A DNA stretch of 64,000 nucleotides from Lysobacter firmicutimachus (GTDB lineage Bacteria > Pseudomonadota > Gammaproteobacteria > Xanthomonadales > Xanthomonadaceae): NCBI RefSeq assembly GCF_037027445.1, contig NZ_JBANDL010000002.1:2294001-2358000 (forward strand), read 5' to 3'. Positions 8,038 to 17,221 of the stretch are shown piece by piece (the stretch's first letter is position 1; each line of letters opens with the position of its first letter). The position numbers were made by a program, and so were the translations under genes. The notes beneath the pieces are model-generated. The model was not told the origin of the DNA. It did not search any database and worked only from the letters and a program-made list of their open reading frames with translations.

Positions 8038-8727
8038 ATGAACAGCGCATCTTCCGACTCTATCTTCGTCCCCGTCCTCACCATCGACGGCCCCTCCGGC
8101 TCCGGCAAGGGCACGATCAGCCGCCTGGTCGCCCAGCGCCTGGGCTGGCACTACCTGGACTCCGGCGCCCTGTACCGGGCGGTCGGTGTCGCCGCCGGCT
8201 GGGCCGACCTCGATCTGGCCGACCCGGCCGCCCTGGTCCGCTGCGCCTTCGACACCCGGATCGGCTTCCGTGAACAGGCCGGCGAGCTGCGCGTCCTGGT
8301 CAACGAGGTCGACGCCACCGACGAGCTGCGCACCGAAACGGCCGGAGCGGCCGCCTCGGCCATCGCCGCCATCCCCGAGGTCCGGGCCGCGCTGAAGGAC
8401 CGCCAGCGGGCGTTCCGGCAGCTGCCGGGCCTGGTGGCCGACGGCCGCGACATGGGCACGGTCATCTTCCCGGACGCCCCGTTCAAGGTGTTTTTGACCG
8501 CCAGCGCCGAGGAAAGGGCGGAGAGGCGTTATAAGCAGTTGAAAGACAAAGGGGTTTCGGTTACTTTAGACGGTCTGCTACGGGAGATTCTCGCCCGCGA
8601 CGCGCGCGACGCCCAGCGCGCGGTGGCGCCGCTGCGACCGGCCATCGATGCCGTGCGCATCGACACCACCGGCTTGGGCATCGACGCGGTGGTCGAACAG
8701 GTGCTGGCCTTGTTGCCGGCGCACTGA
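8038..8727 (+). CDS. cmk: Cytidylate kinase
   Basis: A 229-residue nucleoside monophosphate kinase that phosphorylates CMP/dCMP with ATP. The P-loop [10 protein letters not shown] is at about residues 18-27, followed by [10 protein letters not shown] (CMP binding), [21 protein letters not shown] and the LID-region [14 protein letters not shown]. Length matches the family. The cmk-rpsA-ihfB order is the classic gammaproteobacterial one; rpsA starts 196 bp on. Start choice: the ATG at 8038, with a possible leaderless promoter directly before it. Confidence 0.96.
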   Translation: MNSASSDSIFVPVLTIDGPSGSGKGTISRLVAQRLGWHYLDSGALYRAVGVAAGWADLDLADPAALVRCAFDTRIGFREQAGELRVLVNEVDATDELRTETAGAAASAIAAIPEVRAALKDRQRAFRQLPGLVADGRDMGTVIFPDAPFKVFLTASAEERAERRYKQLKDKGVSVTLDGLLREILARDARDAQRAVAPLRPAIDAVRIDTTGLGIDAVVEQVLALLPAH

Positions 8728-8923
8728 GCGACATCGCGCGGACGTTTTCCCCGCAGCGGATGCTGCAACAGCCCCGTCGCATTCCGCGGCGGATCAACCA
8801 CAACACATGGTGCGGCTCCATCGCATCACATAACGGGTGGGTCGACCACGCGCTGCTTGCGTCGCCACGACGGCGACGATGCCAGCCGGTGCGGCCCGTG
8901 TGTTCAACCGAGTATTCAATCCA

Positions 8924-10612
8924 ATGACCGAATCATTTGCCGAACTGTTCGAACAGAGCCAGCAGTACCTGGCCAAGCTGAAGCCGGGCGCCATCGTCAC
9001 CGGCGTCGTCGTGGAAGTCCGCGGCGACGTGGTGGTGATCAACGCCGGCCTGAAGTCCGAAGGCATCGTGCCGATCGAACAGTTCCGTAACGACGCCGGC
9101 GAGATCGACGTCGCCGAAGGCGACGAAGTCAAGGTCGCCCTCGACTCGATCGAAAATGGCTTCGGCGAAACCGTACTCTCGCGCGAGAAGGCCAAGCGCG
9201 CGATGGTGTGGGACGAGCTGGAAGCCGCGCTGGAAAAGAACGAAACCATCACCGGCCGCATCAGCGGCAAGGTCAAGGGCGGTTTCACCGTCGACATCAA
9301 GGATGTCCGCGGCTTCCTGCCGGGTTCGCTGGTGGACGTGCGCCCGGTGCGCGACTCCGCCTATCTCGAAGGCAAGGAACTCGAGTTCAAGCTCATCAAG
9401 CTGGACCGCAAGCGCAATAACATCGTCGTCTCCCGCCGCGCGGTGGTCGAGAGCGAGTACAGCGTCGAGCGCGAACAGCTGATGGAGAAGCTGCAGGAAG
9501 GCGCGATCCTCAAGGGCGTGGTCAAGAACCTCACCGACTACGGCGCGTTCGTCGACCTCGGCGGCATCGACGGCCTGCTGCACATCACCGACATGGCGTG
9601 GAAGCGCGTGCGTCATCCGTCCGAAGTGGTCGAAGTCGGCCAGGAGCTGGACGTCCGCGTGCTCAAGTACGACCGCGAGCGCAACCGCGTTTCGCTCGGC
9701 CTCAAGCAGCTGGGCGAGGATCCGTGGGACAACATCGCCCGTCGCTACCCGGCCAACACCCGCGTGTTCGGCAAGGTCAGCAACGTCACCGACTACGGCG
9801 CGTTCGTCGAGATCGAGCCGGGCGTCGAAGGCCTGGTGCACGTGTCCGAGATGGACTGGACCAACAAGAACGTCAACCCGTCCAAGATCGTGCAGGTCGG
9901 CGACGAGGTTCAGGTCATGGTTCTGGACGTCGACGAAGAGCGTCGCCGCATCTCGCTGGGCATGAAGCAGGTCACCAGCAACCCGTGGGAGACCTTCGCG
10001 GCCATCCACAAGAAGGGCGACAAGGTCGAAGGCCAGATCAAGTCGATCACCGACTTCGGCATCTTCATCGGCCTGGACGGCGGCATCGACGGCCTGGTCC
10101 ACCTGTCCGACATCAGCTGGAACACCACCGGCGAAGACGTGGTTCGCAACTTCAAGAAGGGCGACACGCTGGAAGCCGTGGTCCTGGCGGTCGATCCGGA
10201 GCGCGAGCGCATCAGCCTGGGCGTCAAGCAGCTGGAGCAGGACCCGATGGGTCAGTACGTCGCTTCCAACGCCAAGGGCTCGATCGTCAAGGGCACGGTG
10301 AAGGAAGTCGACGCCAAGGGCGCCACCATCGAGCTGGCCGACGGCATCGAAGGCTACGTCGCCGCGCGCGACATCGCCAAGGAGCGCGTCGAAGACGCTT
10401 CGCAGTACCTGAAGGTCGGCCAGGAAGTCGAGGCCAAGATCATCGGTACCGATCGCAAGGGTCGCAGCATGCAGCTGTCGATCAAGGCGAAGGACGAAGC
10501 CGAGCAGCAGGAGGCCCTGGCCGACTACAACCGTCAGGCCGGCGACGCCGCCAGCGGCACCACCAGCCTCGGCGCGCTGCTGCGCGAGCGTCTGGGCGGC
10601 AAGTCCGAGTAA
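8924..10612 (+). CDS. rpsA: 30S ribosomal protein S1
   Basis: A 562-residue protein with six S1 (OB-fold) repeats; the four central ones are clearest (for example [56 protein letters not shown]). It binds mRNA and helps the 30S subunit load structured or SD-poor messages. The start is the ATG of [12 protein letters not shown], the usual S1 N-terminus. It is preceded by TTCAATCCA, with no Shine-Dalgarno element. In enterobacteria rpsA likewise lacks a good SD and is autoregulated through its leader, which could also apply here. Confidence 0.97.
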   Translation: MTESFAELFEQSQQYLAKLKPGAIVTGVVVEVRGDVVVINAGLKSEGIVPIEQFRNDAGEIDVAEGDEVKVALDSIENGFGETVLSREKAKRAMVWDELEAALEKNETITGRISGKVKGGFTVDIKDVRGFLPGSLVDVRPVRDSAYLEGKELEFKLIKLDRKRNNIVVSRRAVVESEYSVEREQLMEKLQEGAILKGVVKNLTDYGAFVDLGGIDGLLHITDMAWKRVRHPSEVVEVGQELDVRVLKYDRERNRVSLGLKQLGEDPWDNIARRYPANTRVFGKVSNVTDYGAFVEIEPGVEGLVHVSEMDWTNKNVNPSKIVQVGDEVQVMVLDVDEERRRISLGMKQVTSNPWETFAAIHKKGDKVEGQIKSITDFGIFIGLDGGIDGLVHLSDISWNTTGEDVVRNFKKGDTLEAVVLAVDPERERISLGVKQLEQDPMGQYVASNAKGSIVKGTVKEVDAKGATIELADGIEGYVAARDIAKERVEDASQYLKVGQEVEAKIIGTDRKGRSMQLSIKAKDEAEQQEALADYNRQAGDAASGTTSLGALLRERLGGKSE

Positions 10613-10636
10613 TCGCTCTTCCGTTTCAGGCACTAC

Positions 10637-10708
10637 GGCCCGGTTCGTCCGGGCCGGCAACACCGATGCTCCACCGAGGCGGCCCGGCAGGGCCGGGCCG
10701 CCCTCGGT
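10637..10708 (+). other. Two strong GC hairpins between rpsA and ihfB
   Basis: The first hairpin pairs GGCCCGG with CCGGGCC around a 5-base loop (10637-10655). The second pairs ACCGAGG plus CGGCCCGGC with GCCGGGCCG plus CCTCGGT (10673-10708), 16 bp with one bulge and a 3-base loop. Neither is followed by a T-run, so these may slow polymerase or protect the rpsA message rather than terminate it. Confidence 0.5.
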
Positions 10709-10783
10709 CTGCGGCCGGGGATCGCGAGCGATCGCGACGCCGCAGCACTTCCGAATCTTTCGCGGCCAGGCCACGTTTCGCCT

Positions 10784-11086
10784 ATGACCAAGTCCGAACT
10801 CATCGAGATCCTTTCGCAGCGTCAGGCCCATCTCAAGGGCGACGATGTGGATCTGGCGGTGAAGGCTTTGTTGGAAATGATGGGCGGCGCGCTTTCCGCC
10901 GGCGACCGCATCGAGATCCGCGGTTTCGGCAGCTTCTCCCTGCATTACCGTCCGCCGCGCCTGGGCCGCAATCCCAAGACCGGCGAATCGGTCGCGCTGC
11001 CCGGCAAGCACGTGCCGCACTTCAAGCCCGGCAAGGAACTGCGCGAGCGCGTCAGCGGGGCGACCCCGCTCGACGAAGACGCCTGA
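10784..11086 (+). CDS. ihfB: Integration host factor subunit beta
   Basis: A 100-residue HU/IHF-fold DNA-bending protein: [14 protein letters not shown] at the start, the [20 protein letters not shown] beta arm and [24 protein letters not shown]. The [12 protein letters not shown] arm carries the Pro that intercalates DNA. It pairs with IhfA and acts in nucleoid structure, recombination and sigma-54 promoters. It follows rpsA as in other gammaproteobacteria. Confidence 0.96.
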   Translation: MTKSELIEILSQRQAHLKGDDVDLAVKALLEMMGGALSAGDRIEIRGFGSFSLHYRPPRLGRNPKTGESVALPGKHVPHFKPGKELRERVSGATPLDEDA

Positions 11087-11273
11087 TCGCGCGTTCGTCG
11101 CGCCGGGCTTCGGTGCGCAACGCCGGCTTCGCCGTTCATCGCTTTGCGTCGGCCCGCCCGGTGCCGACACCGACCCCGGCCCTTGCGCTGCGCGCCTCTA
11201 CGCGGCCTGCATTCGCGTCCGCTAAGCTAGGCGCGACACGCACCCGCCGGTGCACGACTTCCGGAACCTTCCC

Positions 11274-11558
11274 ATGCGCGTGATCCGCCTTCTCGTCGCC
11301 TTGGCCTGCCTCGCGGCAGGGGCGATCCTCGGCGCACTCAACCGCCAGATCGTGAGCATCGATCTGGGCGTCGGCTTCGTGCCGCCGACCTCGCTGGGCA
11401 TCGCCCTGATCGTGGCCTTGCTGATCGGCGCCCTGATCGGCGGCCTGGCGATCAGCGCCAGCGTGGTGCTGCCGTTGCGCCGCCGCCTGGCCCGCGCCGA
11501 GCGCGCCGCGTCCGCCGCGCCGGCTCCGGCGCCGACCCTGACCGGCCCCGAGGTCTGA
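11274..11558 (+). CDS. lapA: LPS assembly protein A (YciS/DUF1049 family)
   Basis: A 94-residue inner-membrane protein with two hydrophobic segments (about 4-20 and 45-70) and a short Arg/Ala-rich cytoplasmic tail. This matches the DUF1049 layout (LGALNRQIVSIDL, then PPTSLGIALIVALLIGALIGG). A GTG start 24 bp upstream is possible, but the ATG of MRVIRLLVALA gives the usual N-terminus. It lies 2 bp before lapB; in E. coli the pair is co-transcribed and linked to control of LpxC and lipopolysaccharide synthesis. Confidence 0.85.
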   Translation: MRVIRLLVALACLAAGAILGALNRQIVSIDLGVGFVPPTSLGIALIVALLIGALIGGLAISASVVLPLRRRLARAERAASAAPAPAPTLTGPEV

Positions 11559-11560
11559 GC

Positions 11561-12739
11561 ATGGAGTTCATCAGCCAGTGGTTCTGGTTCTTCCTGTTGC
11601 TGCCGATCGCCGCCGTCGGCGGCTGGGTGGTCGGACGGCGCGGCGGCGAGCGCCATAGCGACACCCAGGTCAGCCGCCTGTCGACCACGTATTTCCGCGG
11701 CCTCAACTACCTGCTCAACGAGCAGCCGGACAAGGCGATCGAACTGTTCCTGCACATCGCCGAACTGGATAAGGACACCTTCGAAACCCAGGTCGCGCTG
11801 GGCCATCTGTTCCGCCGCCGCGGCGAGGTCGACCGCGCGATCCGCCTGCACCAGGCGCTGGTCCAGCGTCCGGGCCTGAGCGATCAGCAGAAGGTCCAGG
11901 CCCTGCTCGCGCTGGGCGAGGACTACATGCGCTCGGGCCTGCTCGACCGCGCCGAGACGGTGTTCAGCGACCTGGTCGCGCTGGACATGCGCGCGCCGCT
12001 GGCGCTGCGCCATCTGATCGGCATCTACCAGGCCGAGCGCGACTGGGGCAAGGCGATCGAGAACGCGCAACGCTACGAGGCCGCGACCGGCGAGCCGATG
12101 GGCAAGCTGATCGCCCAGTTCGAGTGCGAGCTGGCCGATCGCCACCGCGCCGCCGGCGAGATCGAGGCCGCGCGCGAGGCGGTCAAGCGCGCCTACGAGG
12201 CCGACGCCAATTCGGTCCGGGCCGGCATGCTGGAAGGCCGGATCGAAGTCGAGGCCGGCAACGACGCGGCGGCGATCCGCGCCTTCGAGCGCGTCGCCCG
12301 CGCCGACCCGGACTACCTGCCGGAAGTACTGCCGGCGCTGCTGAGCTGCTACGAGCGCGACGGTGATGCGACCGGCGCTCGCGCGTTCCTGGCCGAGATG
12401 TGCGAGCACTACCGCGGCATCGCGCCGGTGCTGGCCCTGACCCGCATGGTCGAAGCCGAAGACGGCGTGCCGGCGGCGCGCGCCTACCTGGCGCGGCAGC
12501 TCAAGGATCGGCCGTCGGTGCGCGGCGAGGCGGCGCTGATCGACCTGACCCTGGCCGAGAACGCCGACCCGCTGGCCACCTTGCACGACCTCAAGCACAT
12601 CACCGACCAATTGCTGGTGCGCAACCCCAGCTACCGCTGCAACCGTTGCGGTTTCGGCGCGCGCAGCCATCACTGGCAATGCCCGAGTTGCAAGGAGTGG
12701 GGCACGGTCAAGCCGCTGCTCAACTACGCGGTGGTCTGA
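11561..12739 (+). CDS. lapB: LPS assembly protein B, TPR adaptor with rubredoxin-like knuckle
   Basis: A 392-residue protein: an N-terminal membrane anchor (FWFFLLLPIAAVGGWVVG), a chain of TPR-like repeats from about residue 35 to 350, and a C-terminal zinc/iron knuckle CNRCGFGARSHHWQCPSC. This is the LapB/YciM architecture. In E. coli LapB brings LpxC to the protease FtsH and so balances LPS against phospholipid synthesis. It is coupled to lapA and followed after 3 bp by the lipid-carrier transferase gene, placing LPS control beside O-antigen initiation. Confidence 0.94.
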   Translation: MEFISQWFWFFLLLPIAAVGGWVVGRRGGERHSDTQVSRLSTTYFRGLNYLLNEQPDKAIELFLHIAELDKDTFETQVALGHLFRRRGEVDRAIRLHQALVQRPGLSDQQKVQALLALGEDYMRSGLLDRAETVFSDLVALDMRAPLALRHLIGIYQAERDWGKAIENAQRYEAATGEPMGKLIAQFECELADRHRAAGEIEAAREAVKRAYEADANSVRAGMLEGRIEVEAGNDAAAIRAFERVARADPDYLPEVLPALLSCYERDGDATGARAFLAEMCEHYRGIAPVLALTRMVEAEDGVPAARAYLARQLKDRPSVRGEAALIDLTLAENADPLATLHDLKHITDQLLVRNPSYRCNRCGFGARSHHWQCPSCKEWGTVKPLLNYAVV

Positions 12740-12742
12740 GCG

Positions 12743-13711
12743 ATGTGGGCCTGGATTGCGATCTATGCGGCGCTCGGCGCCGCAGGCACCTGGCTGGCGC
12801 GCGCCTATGCGCTGCACCGGCGCATGATCGACGAGCCCGGCGAGCGCCGCAGCCATAGCGTGGCGACCCCGCGCGGCGGCGGCATCGCGATTGTCGCGGC
12901 GTTGCTGATCGCGACGGTCGCGGTCGGCGTGCGTTTCCCTTCCCATGCGCCGCTGGCGGCGGCATTCGGGCTGGGGCTGGTCCTGATTGCGGGCATCGGC
13001 TGGATCGACGACCACCGGCCCCTGTCGCCGTGGCTGCGCCTGGGAGTGCATGCCGCAGCCGCGGCCCTGCTGGGCGTCGCGGTGGGTACGATCCACGGCG
13101 AGGCCTGGCTGGGACTGGCGACGTTCGCGTTGGCGATCGGCCTGACCAACGTGTGGAACTTCATGGACGGGATCAACGGCCTGGCCGCGTCCCAGGCGGC
13201 CCTGGTCGCGTTGGCCCTGGCCTGGCTCGGCGGTCCGGTGTGGAGTTGGCTGGCCCTGGCCCTGGCCGCGGCTTGCCTGGGTTTCCTGCCGTTCAATTTC
13301 CCGCGGGCGCGCATCTTCATGGGCGACGTCGGCAGCGGCGCGATCGGCTACGCCGCGGCCGGGCTGGCGGCGCTGGCGGCGAGCGGGCTCGGTTCGCGTT
13401 CAGCCCTGTTGTTGTGGCCCTTGGCCGCATTCATGGTGGATGCCGGCTTGACCTTGTTGAGCCGGGTGCGCCGCGGCGAGCGCTGGTGGACGCCGCACAC
13501 CCAGCACGCCTACCAGGCCTGGGCGCGACGGATCGGACACACCCGGGTCACGCTCGCTTATGGGGCTTTCACGCTGTTGGCCGTAGTGTCCCTGCGCTAT
13601 GTGACCGAAGTCCGGACCGGTTTCATCCTGGGTATGGGAGCGGCGTGGTATATGTCCGGCGCTTTTTTTTGGTGGCTGATACGCCAGGCCGAACCCCGCG
13701 ACCGGGACTAG
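12743..13711 (+). CDS. WecA/WbpL-like undecaprenyl-phosphate glycosyl-1-phosphate transferase
   Basis: A 322-residue polytopic membrane protein of the MraY/WecA superfamily. It has HSVATPRGGG (about 42-51), the aspartate motif GWIDDHRPLSPW, NVWNFMDGINGLA and IFMGDVGSGAIGY, and HTQHAYQ in place of the HxH loop. About ten hydrophobic segments are visible. Family members transfer a HexNAc-1-phosphate to undecaprenyl phosphate, starting O-antigen or exopolysaccharide units at the cytoplasmic face. The next gene is a WbpM-like dehydratase, the same pairing as wbpL-wbpM of Pseudomonas, which makes an O-antigen role likely. The exact sugar is unknown. Confidence 0.88.
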   Translation: MWAWIAIYAALGAAGTWLARAYALHRRMIDEPGERRSHSVATPRGGGIAIVAALLIATVAVGVRFPSHAPLAAAFGLGLVLIAGIGWIDDHRPLSPWLRLGVHAAAAALLGVAVGTIHGEAWLGLATFALAIGLTNVWNFMDGINGLAASQAALVALALAWLGGPVWSWLALALAAACLGFLPFNFPRARIFMGDVGSGAIGYAAAGLAALAASGLGSRSALLLWPLAAFMVDAGLTLLSRVRRGERWWTPHTQHAYQAWARRIGHTRVTLAYGAFTLLAVVSLRYVTEVRTGFILGMGAAWYMSGAFFWWLIRQAEPRDRD

Positions 13712-13807
13712 GCCGACCGACGCCCCGACCGATCGCCGGCGGGGCGTCATCGTTGCAATCCGCGACAGCCATAACGCTAATCCGACCGACTTCAGCTGGG
13801 GCAAGGA

Positions 13808-15718
13808 ATGAACTCATTGCGTGATCGTCTCAAAGGCGGCCTGCCACGGTTGGCGGTGGTCGCGCACGATCTCGCGATGGTGTGGCTGGTCTGGCAGGCC
13901 CTGCACAAGCTGCGCTTCGGGGTCGTGGTGACGCCGCCGACGCTGCCGTTGTGGTCGACCGAGATCGCCCTGGTGCTGGCGGCGCAGGGCCTGGTGTTCT
14001 GGCAGGTCGGCCTGTACCGCGGCCTGTGGCGCTTCGCCGGCGTGCCGGACCTTTGGAATATCTTCAAGGCCTGCATGCTCGGCCTGTTCGCGATCGTGCT
14101 GGGCCTGTTCCTGTACAACCGTCTCGACCTGGTGCCGCGCACGGTGCTGGTGCTGTATCCGCTGGTGCTGATGGGCATGCTCGGCGCGCCGCGCCTGCTG
14201 TACCGGGCCTGGAAGGACAGCCGAATCGACAGCGCCAATGCGGTGTCGGTGCGGATCCTGATCCTCGGCGCCGGCCGCGCCGGCGAGGCGCTGGTGCGCG
14301 ATCTGCGCCGCTTCGGCACCTACCACCCGGTCGGCTTCCTCGACGACGCCGCGCGCCTGCGCGGCAGCAAGGTCCAGGGCGTGCCGGTGCTGGGCCGGGT
14401 CGAGGACGTCGCCGAGATCGCGCGCGAGACCGCGGCCAAGCTGCTGGTGATCGCGATGCCGTCGGCCGACGCCAACGCGATGCAGCGGGTGGTGATGGCC
14501 TGCGAACGCACCGGGGTGCCGTTCCGGATGGTGCCGCGCCTGCAGGACGTGCTCGAGGGCCGTTCGCTGCCGGGCGAGCTGAAGGAAGTGGCGATCGAGG
14601 ACTTGCTCGGCCGCAAGCCGGTGATGCCGGACTGGAAGGCGATCCGCAGCTGGCTCGGCGCGCGTTCGGTGCTGGTCACCGGCGCCGGCGGCTCGATCGG
14701 TTCGGAGCTGTGCCGGCAGAGCGCCCGCCACGGCGCCAGCCGCATCGCCCTGATCGAGATCGACGAGCTGGCCCTGGTCACCACCGAGACCGCGCTGCGC
14801 CGCGACTTCCCCGACGTCGAATTCATTCCGATCCTCGGCGACTGCGGCGACAAGGCGGTGATCGAGTACGCGCTCAAGCTGGCCGAACCCGAGGCCGCCT
14901 TCCACGCCGCCGCCTACAAGCAGGTGCCGCTGCTGGAAGCGCAGCTGCGCGAAGCGGTGCGCAATAACGTGCTGGCCACCGAAACCGTGGCTCGGGCCTG
15001 CCGCGCGGCCGGCGTCGGCACCTTCGTGCTGATCTCCACCGACAAGGCGGTCGACCCGGTCAACGTGCTCGGCGCGACCAAGCGCCTGGCCGAGATGACC
15101 TGCCAGGCCCTGGCCGACCAGCGCGCGACGCGCTTCGTCACCGTGCGCTTCGGCAACGTGCTCGACTCGGCCGGCAGCGTGGTGCCGTTGTTCCGCGAAC
15201 AGATCCGCAGCGGCGGCCCGGTCACCGTGACCGACCCGGAAGTGACCCGTTTCTTCATGACCATTCCCGAGGCCTGCCAGCTGATCCTGCAGGCCTCGGC
15301 GATCGGCACCCATGAGGCGATCTACACCCTTGACATGGGCGAGCCGGTGCCGATCCGCCTGCTGGCCGAGCAGATGATCCGCCTGGCCGGCAAGACCCCG
15401 GGTCGCGACATCGCCATCGTCTACACCGGCCTGCGCCCGGGCGAGAAGCTGCACGAGACCTTGTTCCACGCCGACGAGCGCTACCGCCCGACGGTGCATC
15501 CCAAGATCCTGCAGGCCGAGCCGCGCGACGTGTCGATGGCCGCGCTGGAAGGTTCGCTGCAACAGCTGCGCGAGGCCTCCGTGCGCTACGACCGGGAAGC
15601 GCTGAACAGTCTGCTGCGCATGGCGGTTCCCGAGTTCCAGCCGGTCGGAGAACACCCCGATTACAAAGAGTCGGCTACGGTGGTCGCTTTTCCCGCCCGT
15701 AACGCCAGGAAGATTTGA
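13808..15718 (+). CDS. WbpM/CapD-like membrane nucleotide-sugar 4,6-dehydratase
   Basis: A 636-residue protein. Four N-terminal membrane segments (to about residue 135) are followed by a first Rossmann domain (ILILGAGRAGEALVRDL) and then the catalytic SDR domain with VLVTGAGGSIGSELCRQ near 295. FMTIPEACQLILQ and LRPGEKLHETLF also fit CapD/WbpM. These enzymes make UDP-4-keto-6-deoxy sugars from UDP-HexNAc for O-antigen. Its stop overlaps the galU start (TGATG), so it is translationally coupled to UDP-glucose synthesis. Long antisense open frames here are base-composition artefacts. Confidence 0.92.
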   Translation: MNSLRDRLKGGLPRLAVVAHDLAMVWLVWQALHKLRFGVVVTPPTLPLWSTEIALVLAAQGLVFWQVGLYRGLWRFAGVPDLWNIFKACMLGLFAIVLGLFLYNRLDLVPRTVLVLYPLVLMGMLGAPRLLYRAWKDSRIDSANAVSVRILILGAGRAGEALVRDLRRFGTYHPVGFLDDAARLRGSKVQGVPVLGRVEDVAEIARETAAKLLVIAMPSADANAMQRVVMACERTGVPFRMVPRLQDVLEGRSLPGELKEVAIEDLLGRKPVMPDWKAIRSWLGARSVLVTGAGGSIGSELCRQSARHGASRIALIEIDELALVTTETALRRDFPDVEFIPILGDCGDKAVIEYALKLAEPEAAFHAAAYKQVPLLEAQLREAVRNNVLATETVARACRAAGVGTFVLISTDKAVDPVNVLGATKRLAEMTCQALADQRATRFVTVRFGNVLDSAGSVVPLFREQIRSGGPVTVTDPEVTRFFMTIPEACQLILQASAIGTHEAIYTLDMGEPVPIRLLAEQMIRLAGKTPGRDIAIVYTGLRPGEKLHETLFHADERYRPTVHPKILQAEPRDVSMAALEGSLQQLREASVRYDREALNSLLRMAVPEFQPVGEHPDYKESATVVAFPARNARKI

Positions 15719-16632
15719 TGGCTACAGCCAACGCGAAGCCGCGCATCCGCAAGGCCGTATTCCCGGTGGCCGGTCTCGGCACCCGTTTCCTTCCCGCCAC
15801 CAAGACCGTTCCCAAGGAAATGCTGCCGATCGTGGATCGGCCGTTGATCCAGTACGCCGTCGACGAGGCCATCGAGGCCGGCTGCGATACCCTGGTGTTC
15901 GTCACCAACCGCTACAAGCACGCGGTGGCCGACTACTTCGACAAGGCCTACGAGCTAGAGCACAAGCTCGAACGCTCGGGCAAGACCGAACAGTTGGAGC
16001 TGATCCGCAACGTGTTGCCGGAAGGCGTGCGCGCGGTGTTCGTGACCCAGGCCGAGGCCCTGGGCCTCGGCCATGCAGTGTTGTGCGCCAAGGAAGTGAT
16101 CGGCGACGAGCCGTTCGCGGTGGTGTTGCCGGACGACCTGATCTGGAACCGCGGCCCCGGCGCGCTCAAGCAGATGGCCGACGCGGCGCAGGCCAGCGGC
16201 GCCAGCGTGATCGCGGTGCAGGACGTACCGCACGAGCAGACCGGCAGCTACGGCATCGTCGCCACCGACGGGTTCCAGGCGCGCGAAGGCCGGATCCGCG
16301 CGATCGTCGAGAAGCCCAAGCCCGAGGTCGCGCCGAGCAATCTGGCGGTGGTCGGGCGCTACGTGCTCAACCCGCGCATCTTCGAATTGCTGGAAAGCAC
16401 CACGCCCGGCGCCGGCGGCGAGATCCAGCTGACCGACGCGATCGCCACCCTGCTGGAGCAGGAAACCGTCAACGCCTACCGTTTCCAGGGCACGCGCTTC
16501 GACTGCGGCACCCATCTGGGCCTGATCGAGGCGACGATCCGCTACGCGCTCGACCACGAAAAGCTCAGCGATTCGGCGCGCCAGCTGATGCAGAACGCGC
16601 TCAGCGAACTAGGCGTCGAGGATCTGGCCTGA
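15718..16632 (+). CDS. galU: UTP-glucose-1-phosphate uridylyltransferase
   Basis: A 304-residue nucleotidyltransferase that makes UDP-glucose from UTP and glucose-1-phosphate. Signatures are AVFPVAGLGTRFLPATKTVP (about 16-35), KEMLPIVDRPLIQYAVDEA, LPDDLIW, and the ending FQGTRFDCGTHLGLIEA. The ATG overlaps the stop of the dehydratase gene by one base. UDP-glucose feeds LPS core and exopolysaccharide synthesis, matching the two genes upstream. Confidence 0.96.
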   Translation: MATANAKPRIRKAVFPVAGLGTRFLPATKTVPKEMLPIVDRPLIQYAVDEAIEAGCDTLVFVTNRYKHAVADYFDKAYELEHKLERSGKTEQLELIRNVLPEGVRAVFVTQAEALGLGHAVLCAKEVIGDEPFAVVLPDDLIWNRGPGALKQMADAAQASGASVIAVQDVPHEQTGSYGIVATDGFQAREGRIRAIVEKPKPEVAPSNLAVVGRYVLNPRIFELLESTTPGAGGEIQLTDAIATLLEQETVNAYRFQGTRFDCGTHLGLIEATIRYALDHEKLSDSARQLMQNALSELGVEDLA

Positions 16633-16723
16633 GGCCGCAGGCAACCGCCGGAGGCGAGGGGATAGCGAAGCAACAGCGCCGGCGCTCCGCTTTCGCCATT
16701 CGCCGGCTCCCGCGCGCTGTCTC

Positions 16724-17155
16724 CTAACCCTTGGCCCAGAACAGGGCCAGCGACGCGGCCGCGGCGCAACCGCCGGCCGCGATCTGCGCGACACGCCCCA
16801 TCCCGGCGCTGCGCAACGCCCACACCCGGGCGACCTCGCCGCGCAGCACGCGCACGTCGCGGTAGGTCTTCCATTCGCGCGGCGGAAACCGCCCCTGGTC
16901 CGCCGCCACACGGCCGAGCCGGCGCAGGCTGCGGCCCCACAGCGCCAGCGGCAGCACCGGCGCGGCCAGCATCGCCGCGATCGCCAGGCCGAGCCAGCGT
17001 CGCGCCTCCGCGGCCGGGCTGGCCAGTGCATGCGCCTGCACCGCCAGCAGCCAATCCCGCCACTGCCACAGGCCCAGGCCGCACAACAGGGCGAGCGCGC
17101 CCAGCAAGGCCAGGCTGCGTCTGCGGTAGGCTAGATCGGCGCGGTGGATGTCCAT
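16724..17155 (-). CDS. Small membrane protein of unknown function
   Basis: A 143-residue protein with three predicted membrane segments (about 13-30, 55-75 and 120-140) and a basic loop with [25 protein letters not shown] between the last two. I do not recognise a named domain. It is transcribed leftward, convergent with galU and divergent from the FAD oxidoreductase; its start region would overlap any longer reading of that neighbour. Confidence 0.6.
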   Translation of the reverse strand: MDIHRADLAYRRRSLALLGALALLCGLGLWQWRDWLLAVQAHALASPAAEARRWLGLAIAAMLAAPVLPLALWGRSLRRLGRVAADQGRFPPREWKTYRDVRVLRGEVARVWALRSAGMGRVAQIAAGGCAAAASLALFWAKG

Positions 17156-17221
17156 GGCTCTGCTGCGATCGCGTTCGAATCGTCGTCATCGATCTCGCCA
17201 TCAAACCGCCGCCGTCGCCCC

